A stretch of DNA of 64,000 nt from FEN-987 sp964598845 (GTDB lineage Archaea; Thermoproteota; Bathyarchaeia; 40CM-2-53-6), in the NCBI GenBank assembly GCA_964598845.1, contig CAZRDM010000011.1:9728-73727 (forward strand), in the 5' to 3' direction. This document shows, one piece after another, positions 34,920 to 43,059 of the stretch. Below the pieces are notes generated by a model, which ran no database searches, was not told where the DNA came from, and saw only the letters and a list, made by a program, of their open reading frames with translations. The translations under genes and the position numbers were made by a program. Position 1 is the stretch's first letter, and each line of letters opens with the position of its first letter.

Positions 34920-35762
34920 TTGCCTCTCAAGATCGGCCTCGTATCGAGACTGGATGACCAACGTGCGCTCGATGTTGCCGCCGCGTTGGCTAGGAAACTC
35001 AGGAAGAAACGCATCTCGATAATCCCCGAGCTCGAACTGGCAAAGCGAGGTCGACTCGGTGGTGGAAAGGACTTTTCTGATTTGAGGGCAGACCTCATCG
35101 TGAGTATTGGTGGCGACGGCACTGTTCTGAAGACATGCATGAGTATCCCTGAACCGGAGACACCAATCTTGGCTGTCAACATGGGAAGACGCGGGTACCT
35201 TACTGAAGTCGAACCCTCGAAGGCTGAGGCCGCGATAGAGCTCTACATGAAAGGTAAATGTAAACTCGAAAAACGTGCTAAGTTGGCGGTCCACCTAGAT
35301 GGGAATCACGTTGTCGATGCGCTAAACGAACTTGTTGTTTCCTCTGGTAGCCCGTCAAAGATGCTGGATCTAAAATTGGCAGTTGATTCACAGTCGCTCC
35401 TCCAGTTCAGGGGTGACGGCTTGATAACTTCCACGGCTACGGGTTCCACTGCCTACGCTCTATCCGCAGGCGGCCCCATTGTGGACTCTTCAGTGGACGC
35501 ATTCGTTATCACCTTCATATGCCCACTCGAATTCCTGAGACCCATCGTAATATCCATGGAACACTCACTTTCCATTCAGCTAGCGAATCCCAAACTGAAG
35601 GCACTCGTCGTTGCAGATGGACGTCTACAAAGAGAACTCAAAGATGACGTGATATTGGAAGTGCGAAAGGCGAAGCGTTATGCAGTATTTGTTCGAGTGG
35701 GACCCCAACCACCACTAGGAAGCCCAATTCGCCTTCATGACGTGGAGCGACCTGGTTTGTGA
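34920..35762 (+). CDS. nadK: NAD kinase
   Basis: The 280-residue enzyme phosphorylates NAD to NADP. It has VSIGGDGTVLK at residues 62-71, LAVNMGRRGYLTEV, ALNELVVSSG and GDGLITSTATGSTAYALSAGGPI, all NadK signatures. TTG 34920 is the start, about 40 bases after an A/T-rich TTAATTATG that may be its promoter. The stop overlaps the nob1 GTG as GTGA. Confidence 0.95.
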   Translation: MPLKIGLVSRLDDQRALDVAAALARKLRKKRISIIPELELAKRGRLGGGKDFSDLRADLIVSIGGDGTVLKTCMSIPEPETPILAVNMGRRGYLTEVEPSKAEAAIELYMKGKCKLEKRAKLAVHLDGNHVVDALNELVVSSGSPSKMLDLKLAVDSQSLLQFRGDGLITSTATGSTAYALSAGGPIVDSSVDAFVITFICPLEFLRPIVISMEHSLSIQLANPKLKALVVADGRLQRELKDDVILEVRKAKRYAVFVRVGPQPPLGSPIRLHDVERPGL

Positions 35763-36295
35763 GAGTTCTAGTCCTAGATACCTCAGCGCTCATAATGGGC
35801 CTAGACCCACTCGGACTGGCAATGGAAACTTACTCCGTACCTGAGGTTACGGATGAATTGCAGGGCCAGGCTGGGCCTTCTATTCGTCTTGCAGCATCAA
35901 CATCTTCGGGCAAATTGAAGATTCAAAGTCCGGCAGGTTCTTCGCTCAAAGAAGTATCTGAGAAGGCAAGACTTCTCGGAGACAAAGTGGAACTTTCGAA
36001 GGCTGACCTAAGCGTATTGGCACTCGCCTTGGACCTCAGAAGGCAAGGAAAGGAACCAATCATAGTGAGTGATGATTATGCCGTCCAAAACGTAGCCGAA
36101 GGGATTGGCATTCCCTACCAGCCCCTAGCCACGCTAGGGATACGCCAGATGTTCAGCTGGACCTATTATTGCCCCGCTTGCTTCAGACGTTACCCTGGCG
36201 GAGACTTGCAGGTATGCCTAGTTTGCGGCACAGCATTGAAACGAAAGCCTTTGCGTAAAGAAGTAGCTGCGGGACGTTATGCTAGGAAGGACTAA
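35759..36295 (+). CDS. nob1: Nob1-like rRNA endonuclease (PIN plus zinc ribbon)
   Basis: Nob1 cleaves the 3' end of small-subunit rRNA during maturation. Residues 1-125 form a PIN domain with LVLDTSALIMG at the N-terminus and the later acidic residues of the SKADLSVLALAL and IVSDDYAVQNVA segments; a zinc ribbon (YYCPACFRRYP, VCLVCG) and basic tail follow. GTG 35759 overlaps nadK by four bases. The 178-residue length suits archaeal Nob1. Confidence 0.93.
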   Translation: MRVLVLDTSALIMGLDPLGLAMETYSVPEVTDELQGQAGPSIRLAASTSSGKLKIQSPAGSSLKEVSEKARLLGDKVELSKADLSVLALALDLRRQGKEPIIVSDDYAVQNVAEGIGIPYQPLATLGIRQMFSWTYYCPACFRRYPGGDLQVCLVCGTALKRKPLRKEVAAGRYARKD

Positions 36296-37269
36296 ACTCG
36301 ACTCGGCTTGATTTTCCTTGTCGGTTCAGCGGCCCTCCGCCGCGCGTAATCGAATAAGTACAATTGTGCGTAACCAGCCCATTCTCCAAACCGGTCGCGT
36401 AGGAATCTTCCGGCTTTCAACGGGCTGATTCTTCTTCCCCTAAAATAGAGTTCGGACACGATCCTGCGAATCCATACATCTACTGGAGCGGCCTCAAGCT
36501 TTCCCGCCCCGTAGAGGAGGAAGCAATCTGCAACCTTCGGTCCTATTCCTGGAAGTTCAAGCAGGATTTCCATCGCTTCTTCATACGGGCATTGAACTAT
36601 TTCATCGAGCTGCAGTTCACCGCGAACAATCAGCCCAGAAACCTCGACCACAGGCCTTGCTCTATAGCCCATCGATGTGATGGCTTGGAGTTGTTTCGGC
36701 GATATTTTCGCTAAGGTATGGGGGTCAGGGAATCGGAAGGCCATGCTTCCGCCTGGAAAGTCGACTCTGCGCCCGTAGTATTGCATCACGAGCCGTGCTG
36801 TACGATTCCAGAGCCTCGCGGAGTTGTTCTGTGAGAGAATAGAGCATATCAAGCTCTCATAGAGGTTCGTGCCACGCATTAATCGGAGTCCTCTGAGCTT
36901 GGGGAATGTGCCTGAGAGCGGTTCGCCTTCATCAGAATATCGTCGATAGAAAGACTCGATATTATCTCGAAGCCCGAGAACCTTGCTCAGGTGAGATTTC
37001 ACTTCCTGTAGTAGGCTCTTGGCGGAAACCGCGCTTACCAAACGCACATTGATGAGGAATCGATCGACGCTTCCCGCTTGATTCACCGTGTATTCTACTG
37101 GAACGCCTGCCAATTCCTCAACGTCCCTGAATGAAGGTCCATTCCTCAGCCATTCTGGCTCAGAGGTCTGTGCACTCAGAACGGTCGCGTCCAGGTTCAA
37201 TGGACCATTGACTTCCATGTAGGAGATATCGAACGAACGCCCGTGCGTAGTGAGGGAGGGTTCCGCCAA
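36292..37269 (-). CDS. ogg: OGG1-type 8-oxoguanine DNA glycosylase
   Basis: Removes oxidised guanine from DNA. The HhH-GPD core carries RGTNLYESLICSILSQNNS, GYRARPVVEVS, and the catalytic hairpin LPGIGPKVADCFLLY with its lysine, followed by PVDVWIRRI with the catalytic aspartate. An N-terminal beta domain of about 100 residues precedes it as in OGG1 rather than OGG2. TTG 37269 start. The stop overlaps nob1 by four bases in convergent orientation. Confidence 0.88.
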   Translation of the reverse strand: MAEPSLTTHGRSFDISYMEVNGPLNLDATVLSAQTSEPEWLRNGPSFRDVEELAGVPVEYTVNQAGSVDRFLINVRLVSAVSAKSLLQEVKSHLSKVLGLRDNIESFYRRYSDEGEPLSGTFPKLRGLRLMRGTNLYESLICSILSQNNSARLWNRTARLVMQYYGRRVDFPGGSMAFRFPDPHTLAKISPKQLQAITSMGYRARPVVEVSGLIVRGELQLDEIVQCPYEEAMEILLELPGIGPKVADCFLLYGAGKLEAAPVDVWIRRIVSELYFRGRRISPLKAGRFLRDRFGEWAGYAQLYLFDYARRRAAEPTRKIKPSRV

Positions 37270-37386
37270 TCGTAAGTCCTACTTCATGTTGAAGTTTGGG
37301 TGGTTTCTCGTACGGCTGAGTGAGTGTCACCTCTTATAAGACATGAGCGAATCATAGCCCCTCTGTTCTGGTGCGTGTACGACGGA

Positions 37387-37998
37387 ATGGTCTCTTCAGA
37401 GCTTGTAAGAAGAGCGCAAGGGCTGAAGTCGAAGGGCCTGTCGACATACGAGATAGCGGACGAATTAAAAGTTCAACCTGACACAGTTGTCTGGTTACTT
37501 CTTCGAGGGAAAGAACGAGTCTCGAAACCTGCCCCCCGGGACGTCTTCGTTGATTGGAGTTCCATTGCGTCCCATTCCAAACGCCTGTCCGCTGTGGCCG
37601 TAGCGTTAGCCGACTTGGTCCGCGAATCAGTACGTCTAAGCGAATTCGCTGATCCTGATGCTATAGTCGCGATTGAAGGAAGTGGTATGGTCTTAGGTCT
37701 CGCTGTGGCGAAGGAGTTAGACAAGCCCTTTTCCGCTGTACGCCCTCATCGCGTAGAGCATAAGAAACTACCAGGATTGGTCAACCCCTCCTTTCACGGC
37801 GTTTCGGGAAAGAAGGTGCTCATTGCGGACGCGGTTTTGCGGGCTGGAGAGACTCATAAAGCAGCAATCCAAACCCTTCGAGACTCGAAAGCGAAACCAT
37901 TGGGTGTAATAGTCTTCGTTAACAAGAGCGGGAGAACGAAGATCGACGGTCTTCCTTTGAAGTCGCTTATTCAACTACTGCCGCTTTCCGCACCTTAG
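37387..37998 (+). CDS. HTH-phosphoribosyltransferase regulator (GfcR/PyrE-like)
   Basis: An N-terminal helix-turn-helix (RRAQGLKSKGLSTYEIADELKVQPDTVVWLL) is followed by a type I phosphoribosyltransferase domain with VAIEGSGMVLGLAVAKELDKPF and ADAVLRAGETHKAAI, the family's PRPP loop region. It resembles haloarchaeal GfcR, which regulates sugar catabolism, and orotate phosphoribosyltransferase-like proteins. ATG 37387 is a better start than 37324, which adds 21 unmatched residues. Whether it is catalytic, regulatory or both is not visible here. Confidence 0.8.
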   Translation: MVSSELVRRAQGLKSKGLSTYEIADELKVQPDTVVWLLLRGKERVSKPAPRDVFVDWSSIASHSKRLSAVAVALADLVRESVRLSEFADPDAIVAIEGSGMVLGLAVAKELDKPFSAVRPHRVEHKKLPGLVNPSFHGVSGKKVLIADAVLRAGETHKAAIQTLRDSKAKPLGVIVFVNKSGRTKIDGLPLKSLIQLLPLSAP

Positions 37999-38000
37999 CT

Positions 38001-38309
38001 CTATGGTTCCTTCCAGATCCCTTCCGCTTTTCGAAGCTTTTCATTCCAGATTTGTCGTTCCTTCTCTTCGATATCCGATGAGATCAGCAAGGCGCGCTTA
38101 GGGTCCCTCAAGGGTATGATGAAGTATTCGAGGACATTTCCATCCTGATCTCTCAGCATCAACTTCCGTTTATTACTAGCGAGCTTCAATGTTTTCGGGT
38201 CTAGATACTTGCACATCACATAGAGACCGCGGGAGTCAAGACTTCGAACTTCCAGTCTTCCCCCCTTTCCCTTTGTAAGAACAGTATCTGGGAGTTCCAA
38301 GCGTTTCAC
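38001..38309 (-). CDS. Hypothetical 102-residue protein
   Basis: I do not recognise this gene. It encodes a small soluble alpha/beta protein with a beta-rich N-terminal part (TKGKGGRLEVRSLDSRGLYVM) and a highly charged helical C-terminus; there are no cysteine pairs, signal peptide or membrane segment. It lies 42 bases after the NSUN methyltransferase on the same strand and could share its transcript. Coding looks real because the frame is clean and composition matches neighbours. Confidence 0.5.
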   Translation of the reverse strand: MKRLELPDTVLTKGKGGRLEVRSLDSRGLYVMCKYLDPKTLKLASNKRKLMLRDQDGNVLEYFIIPLRDPKRALLISSDIEEKERQIWNEKLRKAEGIWKEP

Positions 38310-38351
38310 CGATCAGATTGCTGCTAGGAACGAGGCGTTAAAGCTTCTTAC

Positions 38352-39542
38352 TCATCGCTGGAATCTTGCTATGAAGAAGCCGATCTCGTTCACGTGCGGA
38401 TGGAATCGTTGACAGAGCAGGCCCGAGTTGCCGAATTCCGATAGCCCCTTCGAACCAATGAGAGGCTTCTGTTCAACCACTTGCAGGCCGCACTCGCGTT
38501 CCGCATACTCGACAATCTGCTCACCTTCTTGCTTTGTAAACGTGCAAACACTGTAAACGATAGTTCCTCCATGCTTGGTCACATTAGAGGCTGCTTTCAA
38601 GAACTGCTTTTGGTACTCGGCCAAGTTGTTCACAACTTCTTGGGTTGTGAAATCGTATACTTTTGGCCGGAGGCCTAGCGCACTGCATGGTGGGTCTATC
38701 AGAGTGCGGTCGGCTTTGAGGGAAGGCATGTCTGTGTGCAGATACCTCGTGTCCTGTACTGAAAGAATCACATTGGCGCAGCCAAGGTGCACTAACGTTC
38801 GTCTGGTCCTGTCGATCTTGTGCTTGTTCCTGTCGAAGCCGAAAATCTTGCCTGAATTCTGCATAAGTTGACTTAGATGAGATATTTTTCCTCCGGGTGC
38901 GCAGTTCATATCCACAATGATTTCGCCAGGTTGAGGATCTAGGATGCGCGACGTGATCATTGCCGGAAGCGACTGCGGATAGAGCAGTCCCTCTGAGAAC
39001 TCTATGAGCTCCCTAATTCTCGGGCCTTCGAATCTGTGATGATCAACCCTAACTGCCAAGCCTTTTCTAAATGTGAGGACATCATTCGTGCTCATCAGTG
39101 CCTTTCCTGTTCCAATAACATCCCCAAGTTCAGATTCGATCGTGAGATCGTCCCCTGGATGAATGGACTCGCACCTCAAGATTCCGGGTGCGTAAACATT
39201 CGCGCCCTGTAGCACCGCCTCCGCCGTTCGCTTATCGACAACAATCTTCTGATCTGCCGAAGGGATATCGAATCGTCCTTTCATCCGTATCCCTAGAGCC
39301 TCTGGGATGATTGGATGCTGACCGACTTGGAGGTCTTTCCGTTCAAGGCGTCCCTTCAGCTCTTGCGGTGAGATCTTGTACGTGTTGCAGCGAACGTAAT
39401 ATGTACCTACAGGCTTCGTGAGCGCTTCAAGAACCGATTGCGATTCGCCTCCGAAGATTTCCTTGATTATCCTTAGAACGTCAGAAGAGAATCTTCGGCT
39501 GATAGAATCGAACGCGATATGTCCTTCCTTGTGGTGAAACAA
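38352..39542 (-). CDS. PUA-domain NSUN-type RNA cytosine-C5 methyltransferase
   Basis: A NOL1/NOP2/SUN-family enzyme with an N-terminal extension, a PUA domain around residues 90-190 (GANVYAPGILRCESIHPGDDLTI) and the methyltransferase core (GEIIVDMNCAPGGKISHLSQLM, FDRNKHKIDRTRR). Catalytic cysteines are in DPPCSALGLRP and YSVCTFTKQEGE. The domain order resembles NSUN6, which methylates tRNA, but the RNA substrate here is unknown. TTG 39542 start; a structured RNA and promoter-like element lie about 130-240 bases upstream. Confidence 0.9.
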   Translation of the reverse strand: MFHHKEGHIAFDSISRRFSSDVLRIIKEIFGGESQSVLEALTKPVGTYYVRCNTYKISPQELKGRLERKDLQVGQHPIIPEALGIRMKGRFDIPSADQKIVVDKRTAEAVLQGANVYAPGILRCESIHPGDDLTIESELGDVIGTGKALMSTNDVLTFRKGLAVRVDHHRFEGPRIRELIEFSEGLLYPQSLPAMITSRILDPQPGEIIVDMNCAPGGKISHLSQLMQNSGKIFGFDRNKHKIDRTRRTLVHLGCANVILSVQDTRYLHTDMPSLKADRTLIDPPCSALGLRPKVYDFTTQEVVNNLAEYQKQFLKAASNVTKHGGTIVYSVCTFTKQEGEQIVEYAERECGLQVVEQKPLIGSKGLSEFGNSGLLCQRFHPHVNEIGFFIARFQR

Positions 39543-39659
39543 GTCTTGATGGACTAGGCTAGTACCTTTTCCGCTTAAGCTTCGCGGTTACATGTCGTCC
39601 AATGGGATGGTTTCTATGGTTCCTATGTTAGCTTGTGTCCAAGGTGCGATTGAGAAATT

Positions 39660-39750
39660 CCAACCCTGGTGCTGGTGCCAATCTTCTTCTGCCTTCAGCA
39701 GAAGGGGAGCGTGCCGTTGAAAGTTGGTACCAGCACCGGCCTCTCCAAGC
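39660..39750 (-). ncRNA. Candidate structured RNA or long leader of the NSUN gene
   Basis: The 14-base arms 39668-39681 and 39724-39737 pair completely, with a single G-U at one position, and enclose a second perfect 7-bp hairpin (39686-39692 with 39698-39704, five-base loop). A TATA-like TTTATATC on the minus strand at 39771-39778 would start a transcript near 39750, just before the structure. It is not a tRNA. It could be a small RNA, a structured 5' leader of the NSUN gene 200 bases downstream, or a terminator-like fold of the gene before. Confidence 0.4.
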
Positions 39751-39770
39751 ACCTACTCCTTACCCCTCTT

Positions 39771-39778
39771 GATATAAA
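39771..39778 (-). promoter_or_regulatory. TATA-like element before the structured RNA
   Basis: TTTATATC on the minus strand stands about 25 bases upstream of the predicted RNA start near 39750. Spacing fits archaeal promoters. Whether it drives an RNA or the NSUN gene is open. Confidence 0.4.
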
Positions 39779-39820
39779 CAGATTCAATGTTCTTCCCGCC
39801 TCAGCCTTGAAATGTCCGAA

Positions 39821-40204
39821 CTAGTTGAAGGTTTCATGGGAATTCCGGACTGTGCGTGCGCCGAGGTCGAATATATCCGCGGGAGTTACGAATTGAAGCA
39901 ATTCGGGTTCGTCGCCACGGAGCAATGCGATCTTAACCTTGTCGCTCTCAAGCATTGCAAAGTGTGAATTGACTTTGTGGCCAAGTGATTCGAATTGCTG
40001 TTTGAGAAGGTCTTTCTCGGCATCGTTGTTGCCGAAGACTCCGTACATCTTGGCCTTCAGGTCCTTGTACCTTAGCTCCGCGAAGGGAGCGCAATAGTCG
40101 CTCCCATGAAGGACTTGGTCGACCCGAAGCGAGTTCATTTTCGCCACGGCCGCGTCGATTTTCTGTAGGTTATCATGCGAATCTGATATGATGCCCAGCA
40201 GCAA
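39821..40204 (-). pseudogene. Truncated MJ0936/YfcE-type phosphodiesterase
   Basis: The N-terminal two thirds match a calcineurin-like phosphodiesterase: GIISDSHDNLQKIDAA, then YGVFGNNDAEK. The family needs a histidine in its ITHGH/LLHGD motif, but here it reads LLRGDEP. The final part, which should hold the GHTHxP motif and close the active site, is missing; a +1 reading of the last codons spells THSPEF-like residues, suggesting a frameshift near the end. A normal member is about 160 residues; this is 127. I read it as an eroding gene. Confidence 0.6.
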
Positions 40205-40387
40205 CTGAACTCAACCTCAATGCGATAATATTTCTTAGGTTAATCATGTTTCGAACTCGAATAAGTTAGCTACTGTAGTCCTTCTCTTTCAAAGAGTGCG
40301 GAGGTCATAGTCGACATTGTATGCTAACAGAAATATACTTGCTCGAGGTGAAAGTTGAGTACCGTTAGCTAGCAGTAGGTTCGAAGA

Positions 40388-40552
40388 ATGCGAGAGAACA
40401 CAAAGATAGCAATCATAAACATAGTTGGTCTATCTTCCCTTATCGCTTTCACGGGATTGGTCTACCTCAGAACGCAAGAGCCCCTCATCATCGTCGTTGG
40501 CGGTTTGATCTCGGTTGTAGCGGTAATTGGGACTACAATGCGCAAGAGCTAA
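40388..40552 (+). CDS. Small two-helix membrane protein
   Basis: A 54-residue frame starting at ATG 40388: a charged start (MRENTK), a hydrophobic helix (IAIINIVGLSSLIAFTGLVY), a short RTQEP turn, and a second helix (LIIVVGGLISVVAVIG) ending in TMRKS. Basic residues lie at both ends, so both termini are likely inside. It is 70 bases before the MFS gene on the same strand. I do not recognise the family. Confidence 0.5.
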   Translation: MRENTKIAIINIVGLSSLIAFTGLVYLRTQEPLIIVVGGLISVVAVIGTTMRKS

Positions 40553-40622
40553 AGTGATAGAACCGACCCGATCAGGTGGTCGCTTGAGACTCCCCCGATC
40601 CGGATGCGGGACGGATTAGCGA

Positions 40623-41993
40623 ATGGGACAGGGGCCGCGCCAACTATGGAGCGAAATTGGGTCCTTTCTATCTCTAGAAAGAAATGTGCTCGTAATGAGC
40701 ATAACGGGGCTGTTGATCAACTTCGGTTATCTCACTTTCCAGCCTTTCATTCCCCTTTATCTGCGAACATTGGAGGCAGACATAACTGAGATCGGAATAG
40801 TCTTCGTCGCGATTCAGCTGGCTGCGACGCTCGTTTCAATTCCGGGCGGAATCCTCGCTGACAGACTAGGAAGGAAGACGATTATTGTTGTAGGCAACGC
40901 GGTCGGATATGCTCTCTTCTTCATTCTATTGGGTGCTAAGACTTGGACGATCGCTCTCCTCACACTTTTCGCAGCAACATTGTTTGCTACTTTGGTGCAG
41001 CCGGCTTATTCGTCAACCGTAGCGGAATCGGTAAACAAGGAAGAACGTGGTCGTGCTTTTGGAACTTTTCTTTTCATGGTCTACTTGGGCTTAGCCTTCG
41101 GCGCGGCGGTTGGAGGCTATTTCTCGTACCGTGTGGACATTTTCATTGTTGCAGGCGCGGGAGTAATCGCGGCCGTTATTCGACTGTTCTTCCTTAGGGA
41201 GACTCTTCCACCTAGCGCAAGAGCAAATCGACAGACGGGTCACAGAAGTTTCTTTACCGGAAATCTAACGCGAAACGTCTGGCTTCTGTTGTTCGCGCTC
41301 TTGGTGTTCAATTTCTCTTCGGGCTTGGGTCAGCCATTATACGCCATATTCTCCACGGATATCCTTCAGCTCAGTAAATCCGAACTCGGCATAATGGTTG
41401 GTGTGGGGTATCTAGCCTCGATGTTGGGTGCATTCTTTGCGGGGCGAGTTTCGGAGAGGCTTGGAATCGCGAACACGATGAGTATTGCTGTGATATTGGC
41501 AAGTCTCTTTCTTGTTCCTTGGTTGTACGCGCCTAGCGCATTACTCGCTATCGGGATCTTCTCAATGTCAGGGTTCTTCGCTCAATTTTTCTTCGTCGGC
41601 AATCAGGCACTCATGGCCAACATTACACGTCCTGAGGAAAGAGGTTCCATCATCGGTTTCATAACGACCGTCGCCGGATTCGGCAGCATTGCTGCGCCAT
41701 ATGTCGGAAGTCAGATATGGATTGCCATGGACCCTAGAACCCCGTTCCTCTTGTCCGCCTTGTTGGCTGTGGGCGTTGTGGCGCCACTTGCTCTGATACA
41801 TGAACCGACTGCGGAAACAAGTTGTCCCCACTGCGGACGTGGGCTTCCTGTGGAAGCTAGGTTCTGCGACATGTGCGGCAGACCTATACACTTCAAGAAT
41901 TGTTGGGGATGCGGTAGAGAGTTGGAGGAGTCTGCACGCTTCTGTGATGAATGTGGCCGAGATCAGCCGGTTCTAGTGGTTCCGGCAAAGTAG
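40623..41993 (+). CDS. MFS transporter with C-terminal double zinc ribbon
   Basis: A 456-residue major facilitator permease with about 12 helices. The loop 2-3 motif GGILADRLGRKT is the MFS signature and GRVSERLG marks its repeat in the second half. After the last helix, about residues 400-450 hold two zinc ribbons: CPHCGRGLPVEARFCDMCG and CWGCGRELEESARFCDECG. The tail is predicted cytoplasmic. The substrate cannot be read from sequence; a drug or metabolite exporter is a common role. ATG 40623 start. Confidence 0.85.
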   Translation: MGQGPRQLWSEIGSFLSLERNVLVMSITGLLINFGYLTFQPFIPLYLRTLEADITEIGIVFVAIQLAATLVSIPGGILADRLGRKTIIVVGNAVGYALFFILLGAKTWTIALLTLFAATLFATLVQPAYSSTVAESVNKEERGRAFGTFLFMVYLGLAFGAAVGGYFSYRVDIFIVAGAGVIAAVIRLFFLRETLPPSARANRQTGHRSFFTGNLTRNVWLLLFALLVFNFSSGLGQPLYAIFSTDILQLSKSELGIMVGVGYLASMLGAFFAGRVSERLGIANTMSIAVILASLFLVPWLYAPSALLAIGIFSMSGFFAQFFFVGNQALMANITRPEERGSIIGFITTVAGFGSIAAPYVGSQIWIAMDPRTPFLLSALLAVGVVAPLALIHEPTAETSCPHCGRGLPVEARFCDMCGRPIHFKNCWGCGRELEESARFCDECGRDQPVLVVPAK

Positions 41994-42059
41994 GATTTTG
42001 GCAAGGCATTCTTATCACCGTATGGTTTGCCCTCAAAAGTATTCGACTTTGGATGAGCA

Positions 42060-42500
42060 ATGATGCCGCAAGTATATCCCATAGCAACCGTCGGTGCTCT
42101 TGTTGTTAATGGCAAGAGCGAGATCCTGCTCGTTCGCTCACAGAAATGGAGCAACAAGTTCACTGTTCCGGGAGGTCACATAGAGTTGGGTGAACGTGCG
42201 GAGGAAGCAATTAGACGGGAAGTAAGAGAGGAGACTGGTCTAGATTGCGAACCAGTCAAGCTTCTCCTCGTACAACAGGCTATCTATCCAAAGGACTACC
42301 ATAAACACGAACACTACATCTTCTTGGATTATGTGTGCCGCACAAGAGATACCGATGTAAAACTGGACGAACGAGAGCTCCAGTCATACGTTTGGGTGAA
42401 ACCGGAGGAGGCTTTCAAATTGGACATGGAAGAGTACACCAAGAACTTTGTTGGCAAATATCTTGAACAGCTGAAGAAGGAAAGACATAGAAATGCCTAA
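42060..42500 (+). CDS. Nudix hydrolase
   Basis: A 146-residue Nudix protein. The Nudix box GGHIELGERAEEAIRREVREETGL is complete, with the metal-binding REVREE helix. Such enzymes hydrolyse nucleoside diphosphates linked to other groups; the substrate is not evident. ATG 42060 start (a second ATG follows directly). It overlaps the HExxH gene by four bases in convergent orientation. Confidence 0.88.
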   Translation: MMPQVYPIATVGALVVNGKSEILLVRSQKWSNKFTVPGGHIELGERAEEAIRREVREETGLDCEPVKLLLVQQAIYPKDYHKHEHYIFLDYVCRTRDTDVKLDERELQSYVWVKPEEAFKLDMEEYTKNFVGKYLEQLKKERHRNA

Positions 42501-43012
42501 AACTCTCTCGATGGACGTTTTGATTGTACACCGAGGGTTCTTAGAAGTCGCGCGTGCTCCTCTCTTGTTATCCACTCCACATAGAGATACTCCGCGATCA
42601 AGTCATCGGTCATCCCAATCTTCCGTGCTTCTTCAACGGCGCACCTGTAAGCCTCTATCTCCGTAGGGCGGTCCGCGTAACTGTACGATTCATCGAACAG
42701 TTCTTTTCCTTCGAGATACTGTTTGACATGAACCAGTTCGTGGATGATGTCCAAGTATAGGTACTCACTATCCGCAGTCCTTAGGTAGTCCTTGCCCACC
42801 ACCAAGCTTCCATCTTCATCGTCAACATACATGTACTGTGCATCGTGTGTTATCGTGACTTCAGTCTTTTCGATTATCCCCTTGAGAAGCGTTGCGTCTC
42901 CTACGCACCTCTTGAGCGATTCCACTCTGTCAAAGCCAGAGAAGATCTCCGTTAGCCTGTATCTCCCCGCAGGAACGTCTCTATTGACTCTAAACGAATT
43001 CAAAGCATACAC
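42497..43012 (-). CDS. HExxH-motif putative zinc metallopeptidase
   Basis: The 171-residue protein has a zinc-binding HELVH (IIHELVHVKQYLEG) and a downstream glutamate in RPTEIEAYRCA that could be the third ligand, the gluzincin pattern. No signal peptide or membrane segment is seen, so it would be cytoplasmic. It resembles small ImmA/IrrE- or SprT-type domains in layout only; I cannot assign a family. Start ATG 43012; 47 bases separate it from the radical SAM gene upstream, so they may be cotranscribed. Confidence 0.6.
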   Translation of the reverse strand: MYALNSFRVNRDVPAGRYRLTEIFSGFDRVESLKRCVGDATLLKGIIEKTEVTITHDAQYMYVDDEDGSLVVGKDYLRTADSEYLYLDIIHELVHVKQYLEGKELFDESYSYADRPTEIEAYRCAVEEARKIGMTDDLIAEYLYVEWITREEHARLLRTLGVQSKRPSREF

Positions 43013-43059
43013 CCGAGGTTCTGAACTGGTTGCTTGTCGCCTTCGCAGTCGTTCTTGGT

